DNA of 64,000 bases, from the NCBI GenBank assembly GCA_016194905.1, contig JACQAP010000028.1:157992-221991 (forward strand). Reading direction: 5' to 3'. Source of the DNA: Betaproteobacteria bacterium (GTDB lineage Bacteria; Pseudomonadota; Gammaproteobacteria; Burkholderiales; JACQAP01). Each line of letters starts with the position of its first letter. The stretch's first letter is position 1. The position numbers and the translations under genes were made by a program. The notes beneath the pieces are model-generated. The model was not told where the DNA came from. It worked only from the letters and a program-made list of their open reading frames with translations, and did no database searches. Of this stretch, positions 1-8,690 are shown piece after piece.

Positions 1-1389
1 GCAGCGAGCGTGGCCGGCGCGCTGATGTATTTGCGCGTTTCCGATGGTATCTATTTCGAGGTCGGCGGCACCAGCACCAACATCGGGGTAATCCGCAACG
101 GCAGGCCGACCATCAAGCACGCGCGCGTCGGTGGCCACGACACCTACGTCAATTCGCTGGACGTGCGCGTGATCGGCATCGCCGGCGGCAGCATGGTGCG
201 CGTGCGCGGCAACGACATCCATGACGTCGGTCCGCGCAGCGCGCATATCGCCGGCCTGCACTACGCCGCGTTCGCGAAGGCGGAAGACATCGTCGATCCG
301 CGGATCGAACTGTTCCGGCCGAAGGACGGCGATCCGGACGATTACCTCGCGATCCGCTGTTCGAACGGCGAGCGTTATGCGCTCACCAACACCTGCGCGG
401 CCAATATTCTCGGCTACGCGAAGCCCGGCTGGCACGCGCACGGCAATGCCGAATCGGCGCGCCGCGCGTTTGCACCCCTGGCACAACGCATCGGATCGAC
501 CATCGAGGAAGCGGCGCGTCGTGTGCTGGTGAAAGCGGCGGCCAAGGTCACTGGCGTCGTCGAAGACCTGGTCGAAGAATACAAGCTCGACCGCGACCAG
601 GCCGTGCTGGTCGGCGAGGGCGGCGGCGCGGCATCGCTGATCCCCTTCGTCGCCGAAACCATGAAGCTCGACTTCAACATTTCGCGAGACGCCGAAGTGA
701 TTTCTTCCATCGGCGTGGCGCTCGCACTGGTGCGCGAGACCATCGAGCGCGTGATTCCCAATCCAGGCCCGGAAGATCTTCAGCGCATCAAGCGCGAAGC
801 CTTCGATGCCGCGGTCAAGCTCGGCGCCGCGCCGGAGAACGTCGAAGTCGTCATCGAGGTCGATCCGCAGATGCAGCGCGTGCGTGCCACCGCCATGGGT
901 GCTTCGGAAATGCGCGCGCAGGACCTGCGCAAGCAGGTCAGCGAAGAAGAGGCGGCGGGTATTGCGGCCACATCGATGGGGCTGACGACCGAGACCGTCA
1001 AGCTTGCCGCGGCCACCGACGGTGTGCGCGTGTTCCAGGCGGAGGTGAAAGAGCGCAAATGGCACATTTTCACCACGCGCCGCACCCCGGTGCGTGCCGT
1101 TGATCGCGAAGGCGTGATCCGCATCCAGCGCAGCGATGGCGTCGTGAGACAGGCCAGCGCGTCCGATGGCCTGCAGCAACTGCGCAGTCTGTGGGAGTCG
1201 GTCACGATCTACAACGGCGATAGCGTCATTGCGCCGGACATGTTCGTCGTTGCGGGCCGTCGCATCGTCGACCTTTCCGGCATCACCGCACTCGACCAGG
1301 CAATCGCGATCAGCCGCGGCGAACTCGAAGGCCTGCCGCCGGAGGCGCCGGTCGTGCTGATCAGCATGCAGGGAGCGCGCGGGCTGTGA
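1..1389 (+). CDS. Hydantoinase/oxoprolinase family protein, 5'-truncated by window edge
   Basis: The reading frame is open from base 1, so the N-terminus lies outside the window; the GTG at 10 is probably internal. The visible 462 codons contain an acetate/sugar kinase-type phosphate motif (VGGTSTNIGV) and a second glycine-rich segment (LVGEGGGAASLIP), as in the HyuA/oxoprolinase A family. These enzymes act on 5-membered cyclic amides, usually with ATP, but family members vary widely in substrate. The stop overlaps the next GTG start by 4 bases, suggesting translational coupling. The exact substrate cannot be read from the sequence. Confidence 0.8.
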   Translation, partial: AASVAGALMYLRVSDGIYFEVGGTSTNIGVIRNGRPTIKHARVGGHDTYVNSLDVRVIGIAGGSMVRVRGNDIHDVGPRSAHIAGLHYAAFAKAEDIVDPRIELFRPKDGDPDDYLAIRCSNGERYALTNTCAANILGYAKPGWHAHGNAESARRAFAPLAQRIGSTIEEAARRVLVKAAAKVTGVVEDLVEEYKLDRDQAVLVGEGGGAASLIPFVAETMKLDFNISRDAEVISSIGVALALVRETIERVIPNPGPEDLQRIKREAFDAAVKLGAAPENVEVVIEVDPQMQRVRATAMGASEMRAQDLRKQVSEEEAAGIAATSMGLTTETVKLAAATDGVRVFQAEVKERKWHIFTTRRTPVRAVDREGVIRIQRSDGVVRQASASDGLQQLRSLWESVTIYNGDSVIAPDMFVVAGRRIVDLSGITALDQAIAISRGELEGLPPEAPVVLISMQGARGL

Positions 1390-1997
1390 AGGATTCCGGC
1401 CCCGGCTGGAGTGCCGCACCGTGGGCGCTGGGCCTGCTGCAGTTGCGTGAAGATCCGCAGTACCGGCGCATACCAATTGAACGCCGCGCCGCGCTGGTCG
1501 AGACCGCTCTCGAAGACGGGCGCTCGCTGGCCGATCGGACTCGCGATCTATGGGGGTCGGATCCGATGAACATCGCGGCGCGCTGCAATGTGCCGGTGAT
1601 CCACAGCGAAAACGAGGCCGGATTCGGCAGCACGATCGTCCATGCCGAGTATCGGACGCGCTCGCCGTCGATCACGCTTTATCTGCCGGCGATCCGGCGG
1701 CTCGACCGGTTGGTCTCGGAACAAGGCGCCCAGGACCGCCTCGGCATTCACCGAACGGCACCGGTATTTCTGGCACACGAGCTCTATCATCACTTCGACT
1801 GTACGCACGGCAGCGCGCCGTTGAGCCGGCGGCATCGGGTACGACTTTTCAGCATCGGTCCGTGGAGTTGGACTTCCGGCCTTTCCAGTCTGTCCGAGAT
1901 CGCCGCCGGTGCCTTCGCGCAGCGACTGCTCGGTCTGTCGTTTCATCCAAAGCTGCTCGACCTGCTCCTTGCCCACGACGGGAGCCAGGCCGGTTAG
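1386..1997 (+). CDS. Uncharacterised HExxH zincin-like protein
   Basis: A 203-residue protein starting at a GTG that overlaps the preceding stop (GTGA). It has a zinc-peptidase signature HELYH at residues 131-135 and, about 36 residues later, SEIAAGAFAQRLLG. In ImmA/IrrE-type gluzincins an E..A..FA helix at this spacing supplies the third zinc ligand, here Glu171. No signal peptide is visible, so it is probably cytoplasmic. Its coupling to a hydantoinase-family gene is unusual and gives no obvious substrate. Metallopeptidase activity is inferred from the motif only. Confidence 0.65.
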   Translation: MKDSGPGWSAAPWALGLLQLREDPQYRRIPIERRAALVETALEDGRSLADRTRDLWGSDPMNIAARCNVPVIHSENEAGFGSTIVHAEYRTRSPSITLYLPAIRRLDRLVSEQGAQDRLGIHRTAPVFLAHELYHHFDCTHGSAPLSRRHRVRLFSIGPWSWTSGLSSLSEIAAGAFAQRLLGLSFHPKLLDLLLAHDGSQAG

Positions 1998-2044
1998 CCA
2001 CAGAATCCCCCGTGGCTCAAACTAAAGGTGGAGAGCGAGAGAGA

Positions 2045-3148
2045 ATGAAGTTTCGCGCAGCAGTACTGAACAAAGTCAACGAGCCGATGACGCTCGACAC
2101 GCTCGAGATGGCGCCGTTGTCTCCGACCGATGTTCTGGTCAAGGTCAAGGCCAGCGGGCTTTGCCATACCGATCTGGAAGTCATCCAGGGATCGCTGGCT
2201 TATCCGTTGCCGATCGTGCTCGGCCATGAAGGGGCCGGCTTTGTCGAGGCAGTCGGAAGCGATGTGACGCAGGTCAAAATCGGCGATCACGTCATCTGTT
2301 CCTGGAATCCGCATTGCGGACACTGTTTCTACTGTGAACGCGATTTGCCTATCCTGTGCGAGCCCTTCGCACGCAACCAGCCGAAAGGCTTTCTGCTCGA
2401 CGGACGTTCGCGCATGAAACGAGACGGCGACCAGGTCCATCATTACTCGGTGACGTCCACGCACGCGGAGTATACGGTCGTGCCCGAATCCGGTGCGATC
2501 CCGATCCCGCGGGAGATCCCGTTCGATCGCGCCTGTATCATCGGCTGCGGGGTGATGACCGGCGTTGGCGCAGCGGTACGCAAGGCGAAAGTCGAGGCCG
2601 GAGCCAATGTGGTCGTGATCGGTTGCGGCGCGGTCGGGTTGAACGTCCTGCAGGGCGCGAAGCTCGCGGATGCCGGCAGGATCATCGCGGTTGACGTGGG
2701 CAAAGCCAAGCTCGATCGTGCCGTGCAGTTCGGCGCCACGCATACCGTCGACGGCTCGGTTGGAAACGCCCTGGACCAGATCAAGGCGCTGACCATCGGT
2801 CGCGGTGCGGACTATGTGTTCGAAGCGGCCGGCAACAAGAGTACTTTCCGATTCTCCGTCGAAGCGGTGCGCCCGGGCGGGCAAGTCGTCTGGCTCGGCA
2901 AGATCAACGTCAACGAGGACGTCAGCTTCCGCTGGGGTGCGCTGATGGGCGAGAAACGCATCGTGCGCTCCAGCTATGGCGACGCGCGCCCCCGCCGCGA
3001 CTTCCCATGGATCGCCAATGAATATCTCAAGGGCAGGCTCAAACTGGATGAGCTGATCACGAACCGCATCAGGCTGGATCAGATCAACGACGGCTTCGCC
3101 TCTCTCGCCCGCGGCGAAGGCATTCGCACTGTCGTCATGTTTGACTAA
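2045..3148 (+). CDS. Zinc-dependent alcohol dehydrogenase, MDR class III-like
   Basis: A 367-residue medium-chain dehydrogenase/reductase. I chose the ATG at 2045, preceded by a purine-rich GGAGAGCGAGAG stretch; the frame is open further upstream but that overlaps the previous gene. Catalytic zinc ligands are Cys40 (GLCHTD) and His61/Glu62 (GHEGAG). Structural-zinc cysteines are 91, 94, 97 and 105. The NAD-binding GCGAVG motif lies near residue 200. The family oxidises primary alcohols or S-hydroxymethyl thiols; the substrate is unknown. A repeat element follows the stop. Confidence 0.88.
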   Translation: MKFRAAVLNKVNEPMTLDTLEMAPLSPTDVLVKVKASGLCHTDLEVIQGSLAYPLPIVLGHEGAGFVEAVGSDVTQVKIGDHVICSWNPHCGHCFYCERDLPILCEPFARNQPKGFLLDGRSRMKRDGDQVHHYSVTSTHAEYTVVPESGAIPIPREIPFDRACIIGCGVMTGVGAAVRKAKVEAGANVVVIGCGAVGLNVLQGAKLADAGRIIAVDVGKAKLDRAVQFGATHTVDGSVGNALDQIKALTIGRGADYVFEAAGNKSTFRFSVEAVRPGGQVVWLGKINVNEDVSFRWGALMGEKRIVRSSYGDARPRRDFPWIANEYLKGRLKLDELITNRIRLDQINDGFASLARGEGIRTVVMFD

Positions 3149-3154
3149 GTGTAA

Positions 3155-3333
3155 ACCCAACACAGCAGCTTCAGCCGTAAGTGTTTCACCTTAAGAGACA
3201 GAGAGCACAGAGAACACGGAGAAAGAAAGAGCGAATGAAATTGGAAATCCGCAACTCTGAGCAGCTATCGAATTTCGGTGTGACATCGCTCAAATCGATA
3301 CAGAAATCCATTCCTCTGTGCCTCTGTGTTGGG
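3155..3333. repeat. Degenerate long inverted-repeat element (family A)
   Basis: The left arm begins ACCCAACACAGCAGCTTCAG at 3155 and continues through GTGTTTCACCTTAAG and purine-rich CACAGAGAACACGGAG. The right arm is shortened, ending CTCTGTGCCTCTGTGTTGGG at 3333. The left arm matches the near-perfect element at 18487-18737. It fills the gap between the dehydrogenase and the MetX-like gene, and the alternative GTG at 3326 lies inside it. Confidence 0.75.
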
Positions 3334-3343
3334 CGTAGACAGC

Positions 3344-4405
3344 ATGATCCGGTTTAACCATCCGCCACTGGCTACTGGGCAGATCGACGCGGAGCACCGC
3401 ATCGCGGAGCTTGGCGATTTCGAGCTGGAGTCGGGCGAAACCATATGCGACTACCGGCAATCCTACGTTACCCACGGCGAGCTCAACCGCGAGAAATCGA
3501 ATGCCGTGCTGGTCTGCATCTCTCTGACCGGCAACCACCACCGGCTCGATTTCCTGATCGGACCGGGCAAGGCTCTCGATCCCGCGCATTGCTTCATTAT
3601 CGCAGCCGACCCAATCTCCAACGGTCTCTCGACATCTCCATCGAACAGCGAGCACCAGCCGGGGATGCGTTTCCCGCGTTTTACGATCCGCGACATGGTC
3701 GAGAGCCAGTACCGCCTGTTGACTCGGCAGTTCGGAATTTCCCGCCTGCAGGCGGTCATCGGTGCCTCGATGGGCGGCATGCAGGCCCTGCAATGGGCGG
3801 TGAGTCACCCGCTGACCATGCACGCCTGCGTGGCGATGACGCCGATGGCGAGAACATCTCCCTGGGCGGTGCTGGTGACCGAGACGGCGCGTTCCTGCCT
3901 GATGGCCGATACGGCCTGGACCGGCGACGGTTTCAGCGCCGTACCGGAGAAAGGCTGGCGTGCCTACACCGGTTTGATGACGGTGTTGTTGAGCCGGACA
4001 CCGGCTGCGCTTGCGGAATTCCTGCCGGATTGTGCCGAGGCGCATCTGTGGTTCGAAAAAATCCGCGCGCAAAACCGCACAAACGGCTTCGATGCACACG
4101 ATTACCTGTATCAGTCGTGGGCCTACGAAGCGCACGACGTGGGAACAACGACGGGCTTCGAGGGCGACACCGACGCCGCTCTGGCTTCGATCAAGGCAAA
4201 GACGCTGGTTCTCGCCCCGCCGCTCGATCTGTTCAATCCCGCGGAAGCCGCTCGCGCCGCCGCCGCCAAGATACCCGGCGCGCAGTTCATCGAGATTCCC
4301 TCGGTACAGGGACATCAGGCCGCAACCAGTCTGAAGGCGGAAGACGCGGCGTTCCTGAATCGTGTCCTCCGTGGTTCAGGATTTTTCGTAAGGAGAAAAC
4401 CATGA
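3344..4405 (+). CDS. Alpha/beta hydrolase, homoserine O-acetyltransferase (MetX)-like
   Basis: A 353-residue alpha/beta-hydrolase of the MetX acyltransferase/esterase group. The nucleophile elbow is GASMGG near residue 145, the acid is in APPLDLFNP, and the histidine is in VQGHQA near the C-terminus. The ATG at 3344 is preferred to the GTG at 3326 because the latter sits in the flanking repeat. Canonical homoserine acetyltransferases serve methionine synthesis, but no methionine gene is nearby and many paralogues act on other acyl esters. The stop overlaps a NIPSNAP remnant by 4 bases. Confidence 0.75.
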   Translation: MIRFNHPPLATGQIDAEHRIAELGDFELESGETICDYRQSYVTHGELNREKSNAVLVCISLTGNHHRLDFLIGPGKALDPAHCFIIAADPISNGLSTSPSNSEHQPGMRFPRFTIRDMVESQYRLLTRQFGISRLQAVIGASMGGMQALQWAVSHPLTMHACVAMTPMARTSPWAVLVTETARSCLMADTAWTGDGFSAVPEKGWRAYTGLMTVLLSRTPAALAEFLPDCAEAHLWFEKIRAQNRTNGFDAHDYLYQSWAYEAHDVGTTTGFEGDTDAALASIKAKTLVLAPPLDLFNPAEAARAAAAKIPGAQFIEIPSVQGHQAATSLKAEDAAFLNRVLRGSGFFVRRKP

Positions 4406-4494
4406 TCGTCGATCACCGCACCTACAATGTGAAGATGGGCAAGCTCAACGAGTTCCTGAAACTTTACGAGACCGAATTTCGAGGAGCCGTATGA
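4402..4494 (+). pseudogene. NIPSNAP-family gene, N-terminal fragment only
   Basis: A 30-codon frame beginning MIVDHRTYNVKMGKLNEFLK, the typical opening of NIPSNAP ferredoxin-like-fold proteins, which are normally about 100 residues or more. A good Shine-Dalgarno (AAGGAG) precedes the ATG. After about 26 family-like residues the frame runs into the 5' end of the next gene and stops in a 4-base overlap. The simplest reading is a deletion that removed most of the gene and its distal end. A translated micropeptide cannot be excluded. Confidence 0.6.
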
Positions 4495-4904
4495 AAACCG
4501 CAATTTTTCTTGCTGTTGTTTTTGTCATGGCCTCATCTGCGCATGCTGGAGGTGAATCGTCAGACATCGTGGGCAAGTGGACCTGGACCCGGGCCGAGAA
4601 CGCCTGTACGGAAGTCTATGACTACCGGCCCGATGGCACGCTCTATGTGGAGAGCGGCACCGAGAAAACGGATAACACCTATTCGATCGCTTCTTCGCCG
4701 GATCAGAACGGATTCTTCAAGATGGTGCTGAAGATCGTGAGAGACTACAGCGGAAAGGACTGCGCAGATTCGGATGAAGACAGCACCGGCCAGGAGAATA
4801 CGGTCTATATCCTGTTTCACTCCTCCAGGTCGATACACGCCGTATGTCGGGATCCGAATCTCGATGCATGCTATGGCCCGCTGCATAGAATAAAGGAAGA
4901 ATGA
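4491..4904 (+). CDS. Small secreted lipocalin-like hypothetical protein
   Basis: A 137-residue protein with an N-terminal signal peptide (MKTAIFLAVVFVMASSAHAG, cleavage near 19). The mature part has GKWTWTRAENAC, a YRPDGTLY strand and four or more cysteines, resembling small periplasmic beta-barrel proteins that open with G.W. I do not recognise a named family. The ATG overlaps the stop of the NIPSNAP fragment, so this gene may have become attached to that operon by the deletion. Confidence 0.6.
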   Translation: MKTAIFLAVVFVMASSAHAGGESSDIVGKWTWTRAENACTEVYDYRPDGTLYVESGTEKTDNTYSIASSPDQNGFFKMVLKIVRDYSGKDCADSDEDSTGQENTVYILFHSSRSIHAVCRDPNLDACYGPLHRIKEE

Positions 4905-4955
4905 CTTTCTCCTGCCGTTGGTGTCCTGCCTTGATTGACTGATCGCCGGCAATCG

Positions 4956-5429
4956 ATGTCAAAAACCGAAATCCAGCCATTCCAGTCCACGACCGACGCC
5001 GAATGGGCGGCGAGGATCATGGCCGGGTCCGAGCCGTGGGTTACGCTTGGCACCGGCTATGAACGCAGCCTTCATTTTCTGAGCAACGCTTCGCAAGAGC
5101 GTTTTCTGGCGAAAGTGGCCGGTGAGCCCGCCGGATTCCTGATGATCAGCATGCAGGGCGCGTTCGTCGGCTACATTCAGCTCCTCGGGGTGGCGCGCAA
5201 TTTTCGTGGTCGCGGTGTCGGCAGAGCCCTCATCGAACACGCCGAGCAGCGCATTTTCCGCGAGACACCGAATGTATTCATCTGTGTGTCGGACTTCAAT
5301 CAGGAGGCGCAGCGCTTTTACGCAAAGACGGGTTACCAGCGGGTCGGCGAATTGACCGACTTCATCATCGCCGGACACTCCGAAATCCTGCTGCGCAAGA
5401 CCATCGGTCCGATCCGCGCAAAGGCATGA
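4956..5429 (+). CDS. GNAT family N-acetyltransferase
   Basis: A 157-residue acetyltransferase. The acetyl-CoA binding loop (motif A, RNFRGRGVGRALI) lies near residues 88-100 and is followed by the NQEAQRFYAKTGYQRVG motif B region typical of GNAT proteins. The ATG at 4956 is chosen over an upstream TTG at 4935. The acceptor is unknown; related proteins acetylate small amines or protein N-termini. The stop overlaps an alternative upstream start for the next small gene. Confidence 0.85.
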   Translation: MSKTEIQPFQSTTDAEWAARIMAGSEPWVTLGTGYERSLHFLSNASQERFLAKVAGEPAGFLMISMQGAFVGYIQLLGVARNFRGRGVGRALIEHAEQRIFRETPNVFICVSDFNQEAQRFYAKTGYQRVGELTDFIIAGHSEILLRKTIGPIRAKA

Positions 5430-5473
5430 AAGCGACGCTCTCGGTGTGTCCGGAACGGGGAAAAGGAACGCGA

Positions 5474-5695
5474 ATGAAATTCACAGCTTCACGCTCGAGC
5501 TTGGCAATCCTGGTTTCAGCACTTGTTCTGGCTGCTTGCAGCGGCAGGCAGATATACGAGTCGGCAGCAGGTTGGCGGCAGAACGAGTGCCAGAAGATCC
5601 TCGAAAGCGCTGACCGGGCTTGATGCATGGAGACGGCCAACAAGGATTACGACACGTACAGCAAACAGAAGTCTGCATCGCCGGATCAGCCGTGA
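5474..5695 (+). pseudogene. Small lipoprotein gene interrupted by an in-frame TGA
   Basis: From the ATG at 5474 the frame encodes a lipoprotein signal peptide with lipobox LAAC, then GWRQNECQKILESADRA and a TGA at 5621-5623. The same frame continues without shift through CMETANKDYDTYSKQ to a TGA at 5693-5695. Small betaproteobacterial lipoproteins often have this NEC...RC....YDxY layout, so the two halves look like one gene of about 73 codons. A single CGA-to-TGA change would explain the stop. Either a 49-residue truncated product or readthrough is possible. Confidence 0.55.
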
Positions 5696-5786
5696 GACAG
5701 GTTGCGATTCCCTAAGGGAAATCGGCGGCTGATTTTGATTGCGGCTCGCTATGGGCAGGGATTGCCGATGTCTCTAGAATGCCGGC

Positions 5787-7031
5787 ATGAAAAAAGCCAT
5801 CCTGACCGGCGTTGCCTGCCTACTGCTGCCGGGTTGTCAGTCGTTCGACAAGACCCTGGACTCCGCCGATCGTGCCGTCGCGGTCGCCAGGACCCCGACG
5901 GCAAGAACCATCGCCGACATTGCCAAGTCCGACAATCGCGAGGCCGCCATCCGCGAGGGCCTCAAGCGCCGGGCCGAGCTCTACGAACGCGACCCGCAGG
6001 TCATGATCAGCGACCTCCGCGGGTTGAAGCGCGACTACGACAATCTGGTGTCAGTGCTTACCGGCAACGTCAACCGCAACTGGGGGAAAAAGGAAACGAA
6101 ACTGCCCAGCCGTACCAGTTACATCAAGTACACGCAAAACTACAAGAGCCGCGCAATCGTCGACTTCGACGCCGGCACGGTCACCGTGGAAACGGTGGAC
6201 GACAAGGACCCGCGGAGCAGCCTCAAGAACGCAATCGTGACCACGCTGCTGACGCCGGATGATCCGCGGGCAGTCGATCTGTTTTCGGACAAATCCGTCA
6301 CCCTCAGCGGTGCCAGGGAACCTTATCTTCTGGGACTGGTGCAGGATCAGCGCGGGAAATCCATCGCGACACCGGCGCAAGCCGAGAGCTTCGCGGACTA
6401 CCTGCTGGAGAAGCAGGCAACGACCCGGAAAGTCGATGTGCAGGAGGGCGCGAAGGATGCGCTGTACGTCACGGTCGCGATGGTGGCGAACTTTCAGAAC
6501 AGACAGGCCGAGAAGTATCGGGACATCGTGAGCAAGTACGCCGCGCAGTACAAGGTGAGCCCGAGCCTCGTTTACGCGGTGATTCGCACCGAGAGCAATT
6601 TCAATCCGTTCGCCGTGAGTCCGGCGCCGGCGTACGGAATGATGCAACTGGTGCCTTCGAGCGGCGGGCGTGAAGCCTATCGCACCGTCAAGAGTCGCGA
6701 CGAAATGCCCACGAAGGACTATCTGTTCGACGCGGAAAACAACATCGAACTCGGCACGGCTTATCTCGGCGTTCTGTCTTCCAAACAACTCGACTACGTG
6801 ACCAATGCGACATCGCGCGAGTACTGCGTGATTTCCGCGTACAACACCGGCCCGTCGAACGTCCTGAAAGCCTTCTCCAGGGACAAGGTTGCGGCCGTCA
6901 ACAGCATCAATGGTCTCGAGCCCCCCGGCGTCTACGAGAAGCTGCGGACCGGCCTGCCCCATGAAGAAACCCGGCAATACCTGGTCCGGGTCGTGGGCTA
7001 TCGCAAGCAGTTCCTGAACTTGGGCAAGTAG
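5787..7031 (+). CDS. mltC: Membrane-bound lytic murein transglycosylase C-like lipoprotein
   Basis: A 414-residue lipoprotein (lipobox LLPGC, Cys17). An MltC-type N-terminal domain (DUF3393, about 40-220) is followed by an SLT domain. The catalytic Glu269 is in VIRTESNFNPF; GMMQLVP, YLFDAENNIELGTAYL and YNTGPSNV are the usual SLT motifs. It cleaves the MurNAc-GlcNAc bond of peptidoglycan to give 1,6-anhydro products, anchored in the outer membrane. The gene stands alone with its own start; no cell-wall operon surrounds it. Confidence 0.88.
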   Translation: MKKAILTGVACLLLPGCQSFDKTLDSADRAVAVARTPTARTIADIAKSDNREAAIREGLKRRAELYERDPQVMISDLRGLKRDYDNLVSVLTGNVNRNWGKKETKLPSRTSYIKYTQNYKSRAIVDFDAGTVTVETVDDKDPRSSLKNAIVTTLLTPDDPRAVDLFSDKSVTLSGAREPYLLGLVQDQRGKSIATPAQAESFADYLLEKQATTRKVDVQEGAKDALYVTVAMVANFQNRQAEKYRDIVSKYAAQYKVSPSLVYAVIRTESNFNPFAVSPAPAYGMMQLVPSSGGREAYRTVKSRDEMPTKDYLFDAENNIELGTAYLGVLSSKQLDYVTNATSREYCVISAYNTGPSNVLKAFSRDKVAAVNSINGLEPPGVYEKLRTGLPHEETRQYLVRVVGYRKQFLNLGK

Positions 7032-7204
7032 GCCACGCAAGGCCCGCAGGTCCGGGATCCGGGGGGCGCGAAGTTGTCGCGCTTGCCACCGGAGTTGACC
7101 TTGGCATATCGTGTGCGGCACCGGAACCCGGGAGGAAGCGTCCGATCGCCTCATCGCGCACTATCGAGCATCGCAAGGCGGCCAGCCGTGCCGGACTCAA
7201 CTAC

Positions 7205-8206
7205 GTGACCGACGGCGTGGCCGGCATTACCCGGCGGCGTGCAGGCAAGGGCTGGACTTTCCTCGGGCCCGGCGGTGTGCGCATCAGCGATCCCGACGAG
7301 CGCCGCCGCATCAACTCTCTGGTCATTCCCCCGGCCTGGACCGACGTCTGGATCAGCCCCGATCCGAAAGGCCACATCCAGGCCACGGCGCGCGACGCCC
7401 GCGGCAGAAAGCAGTACCGTTACCATGCGCGCTATCGCGATGCGCGCGACCAGTCGAAGTTCCGTCACATGCTCGAGTTGAGCGAAGTGCTGCCCGCCAT
7501 TCGCGAGCGTGCGGAGCGCGATTTGCGCGCGCCGGAACTCAGCCGGCGCCAGATCCTCGCCACCGTCGTGCAGTTGCTGGACAAGACGCTGATCCGCGTC
7601 GGTAACGACGAGTACGCGCGCGAGAACCGCTCCTACGGACTGACCACGCTGCGCATGCAGCACGTGCAGGTAAACGGCTCCAGACTGAGCTTCAGCTTCC
7701 GTGGCAAGAGCGGCGTGCAGCACGCGGTATCCGTAACCGACCGGCGCATCGCGCGCGTCGTACAACGCTGCCAGGATTTGCCTGGCCAGGAGCTGTTCCA
7801 GTATCTGGATGGTGCCGGCAAGCGGGAAACGGTCACATCCGACGACGTGAATGCCTATCTTCGTGAAATCTGCGGTCGCAATATCACCGCGAAAGACTTC
7901 CGCACCTGGGGCGGCACCATGCTCGCCGGCGTGGAACTGCGCGAGATGGGTGCGGCGTCCACGCAACGCGAGGCGAAACGCAACATCATTCGTGCGATCG
8001 ATGGAGTCGCGGAGCGACTCGGCAATACGCGCTCAGTGTGCCGCAAGTACTACGTTCATCCCGCGCTGGTCCATGCTTATTTGCAAGGGCTCGTCCCGGG
8101 CCCGTCCGCGAACGTTTCGCCACGCCAGAATCGCCGCCGCCGGCCGATCCCGGCGCTGCGGCGTGACGAGGTGGCGATCCTGCAATTCCTGCAGGAGGTC
8201 CTGTGA
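7205..8206 (+). CDS. DNA topoisomerase IB, poxvirus/bacterial type
   Basis: At least 333 residues of a type IB topoisomerase, which relaxes supercoils through a 3'-phosphotyrosyl intermediate. Recognisable blocks are GKGWTFLGPGG, the N-domain IPPAWTDVWI, RVGNDEYARENRSYGLTTL, KDFRTWGGT and the catalytic-tyrosine block CRKYYVHP (Tyr282/283). The start is uncertain: in-frame sequence upstream of the GTG at 7205 still looks coding (AASRAGLNY), and homologues usually have such residues, but no ATG, GTG or TTG lies there. A frameshift or unusual start is possible. Confidence 0.87.
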   Translation: MTDGVAGITRRRAGKGWTFLGPGGVRISDPDERRRINSLVIPPAWTDVWISPDPKGHIQATARDARGRKQYRYHARYRDARDQSKFRHMLELSEVLPAIRERAERDLRAPELSRRQILATVVQLLDKTLIRVGNDEYARENRSYGLTTLRMQHVQVNGSRLSFSFRGKSGVQHAVSVTDRRIARVVQRCQDLPGQELFQYLDGAGKRETVTSDDVNAYLREICGRNITAKDFRTWGGTMLAGVELREMGAASTQREAKRNIIRAIDGVAERLGNTRSVCRKYYVHPALVHAYLQGLVPGPSANVSPRQNRRRRPIPALRRDEVAILQFLQEVL

Positions 8207-8363
8207 GTCGCTTGGCGGCTCATTTGTGCATGCGTTGTCGTCGGGTCGCGACAACAGGGAGGCGGACCCTTGATGATTTTGTGATTGCCATGAAGCAGAT
8301 GAAGTGTCCGGCGCAATCCTTGCATCGGCAAGCAGAATATTCTAATGCCGTGCGACTATCGCC

Positions 8364-8672
8364 ATGACCCAGGACGTCGGAAATTCCGAACTCACTCCCG
8401 CCGACATTCCCTCGTTCAAGGAAGTCTGGACGCGCATCGAGCCGTTTGCGCTGACTTTCGATGGATTCAAGTATTGGGGATCGGTGGAGAAATGCGCCGA
8501 GGTCGCGCAGGCAAAGCGACCGGGTTCGCTGACTGAACTCAGGACCTGCTTGTTCTACGAGGCGAGGCGTTGGAAGCTTGCCGGGAAATCGCCGGATGCG
8601 GCGTCCATGAAGTATATCCGCGCACTGATCTATGCGATCAGGGAGAAGGTCAACGGCGGGGATACGAGATAG
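8364..8672 (+). CDS. Hypothetical protein, 102 residues
   Basis: A soluble 102-residue protein with no signal peptide or membrane segment and no family I recognise. It has a WTRIEPFALTFDGFKYWG segment, then a helical C-terminal half. The 157 bases upstream hold an inverted repeat (GTTGTCG/CGACAAC near 8235-8256) without a T-run and no other gene. The downstream gap carries the CTAG-rich repeat that separates it from the convergent gene at 8856-9356. Confidence 0.5.
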   Translation: MTQDVGNSELTPADIPSFKEVWTRIEPFALTFDGFKYWGSVEKCAEVAQAKRPGSLTELRTCLFYEARRWKLAGKSPDAASMKYIRALIYAIREKVNGGDTR

Positions 8673-8690
8673 GGAAGGAACGAGAGGCTA

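Noticed and set aside
3326..3343. GTG start for the MetX-like gene
   Set aside because: It lies in the right arm of an intergenic repeat; the ATG at 3344 is closer to the conserved sequence.
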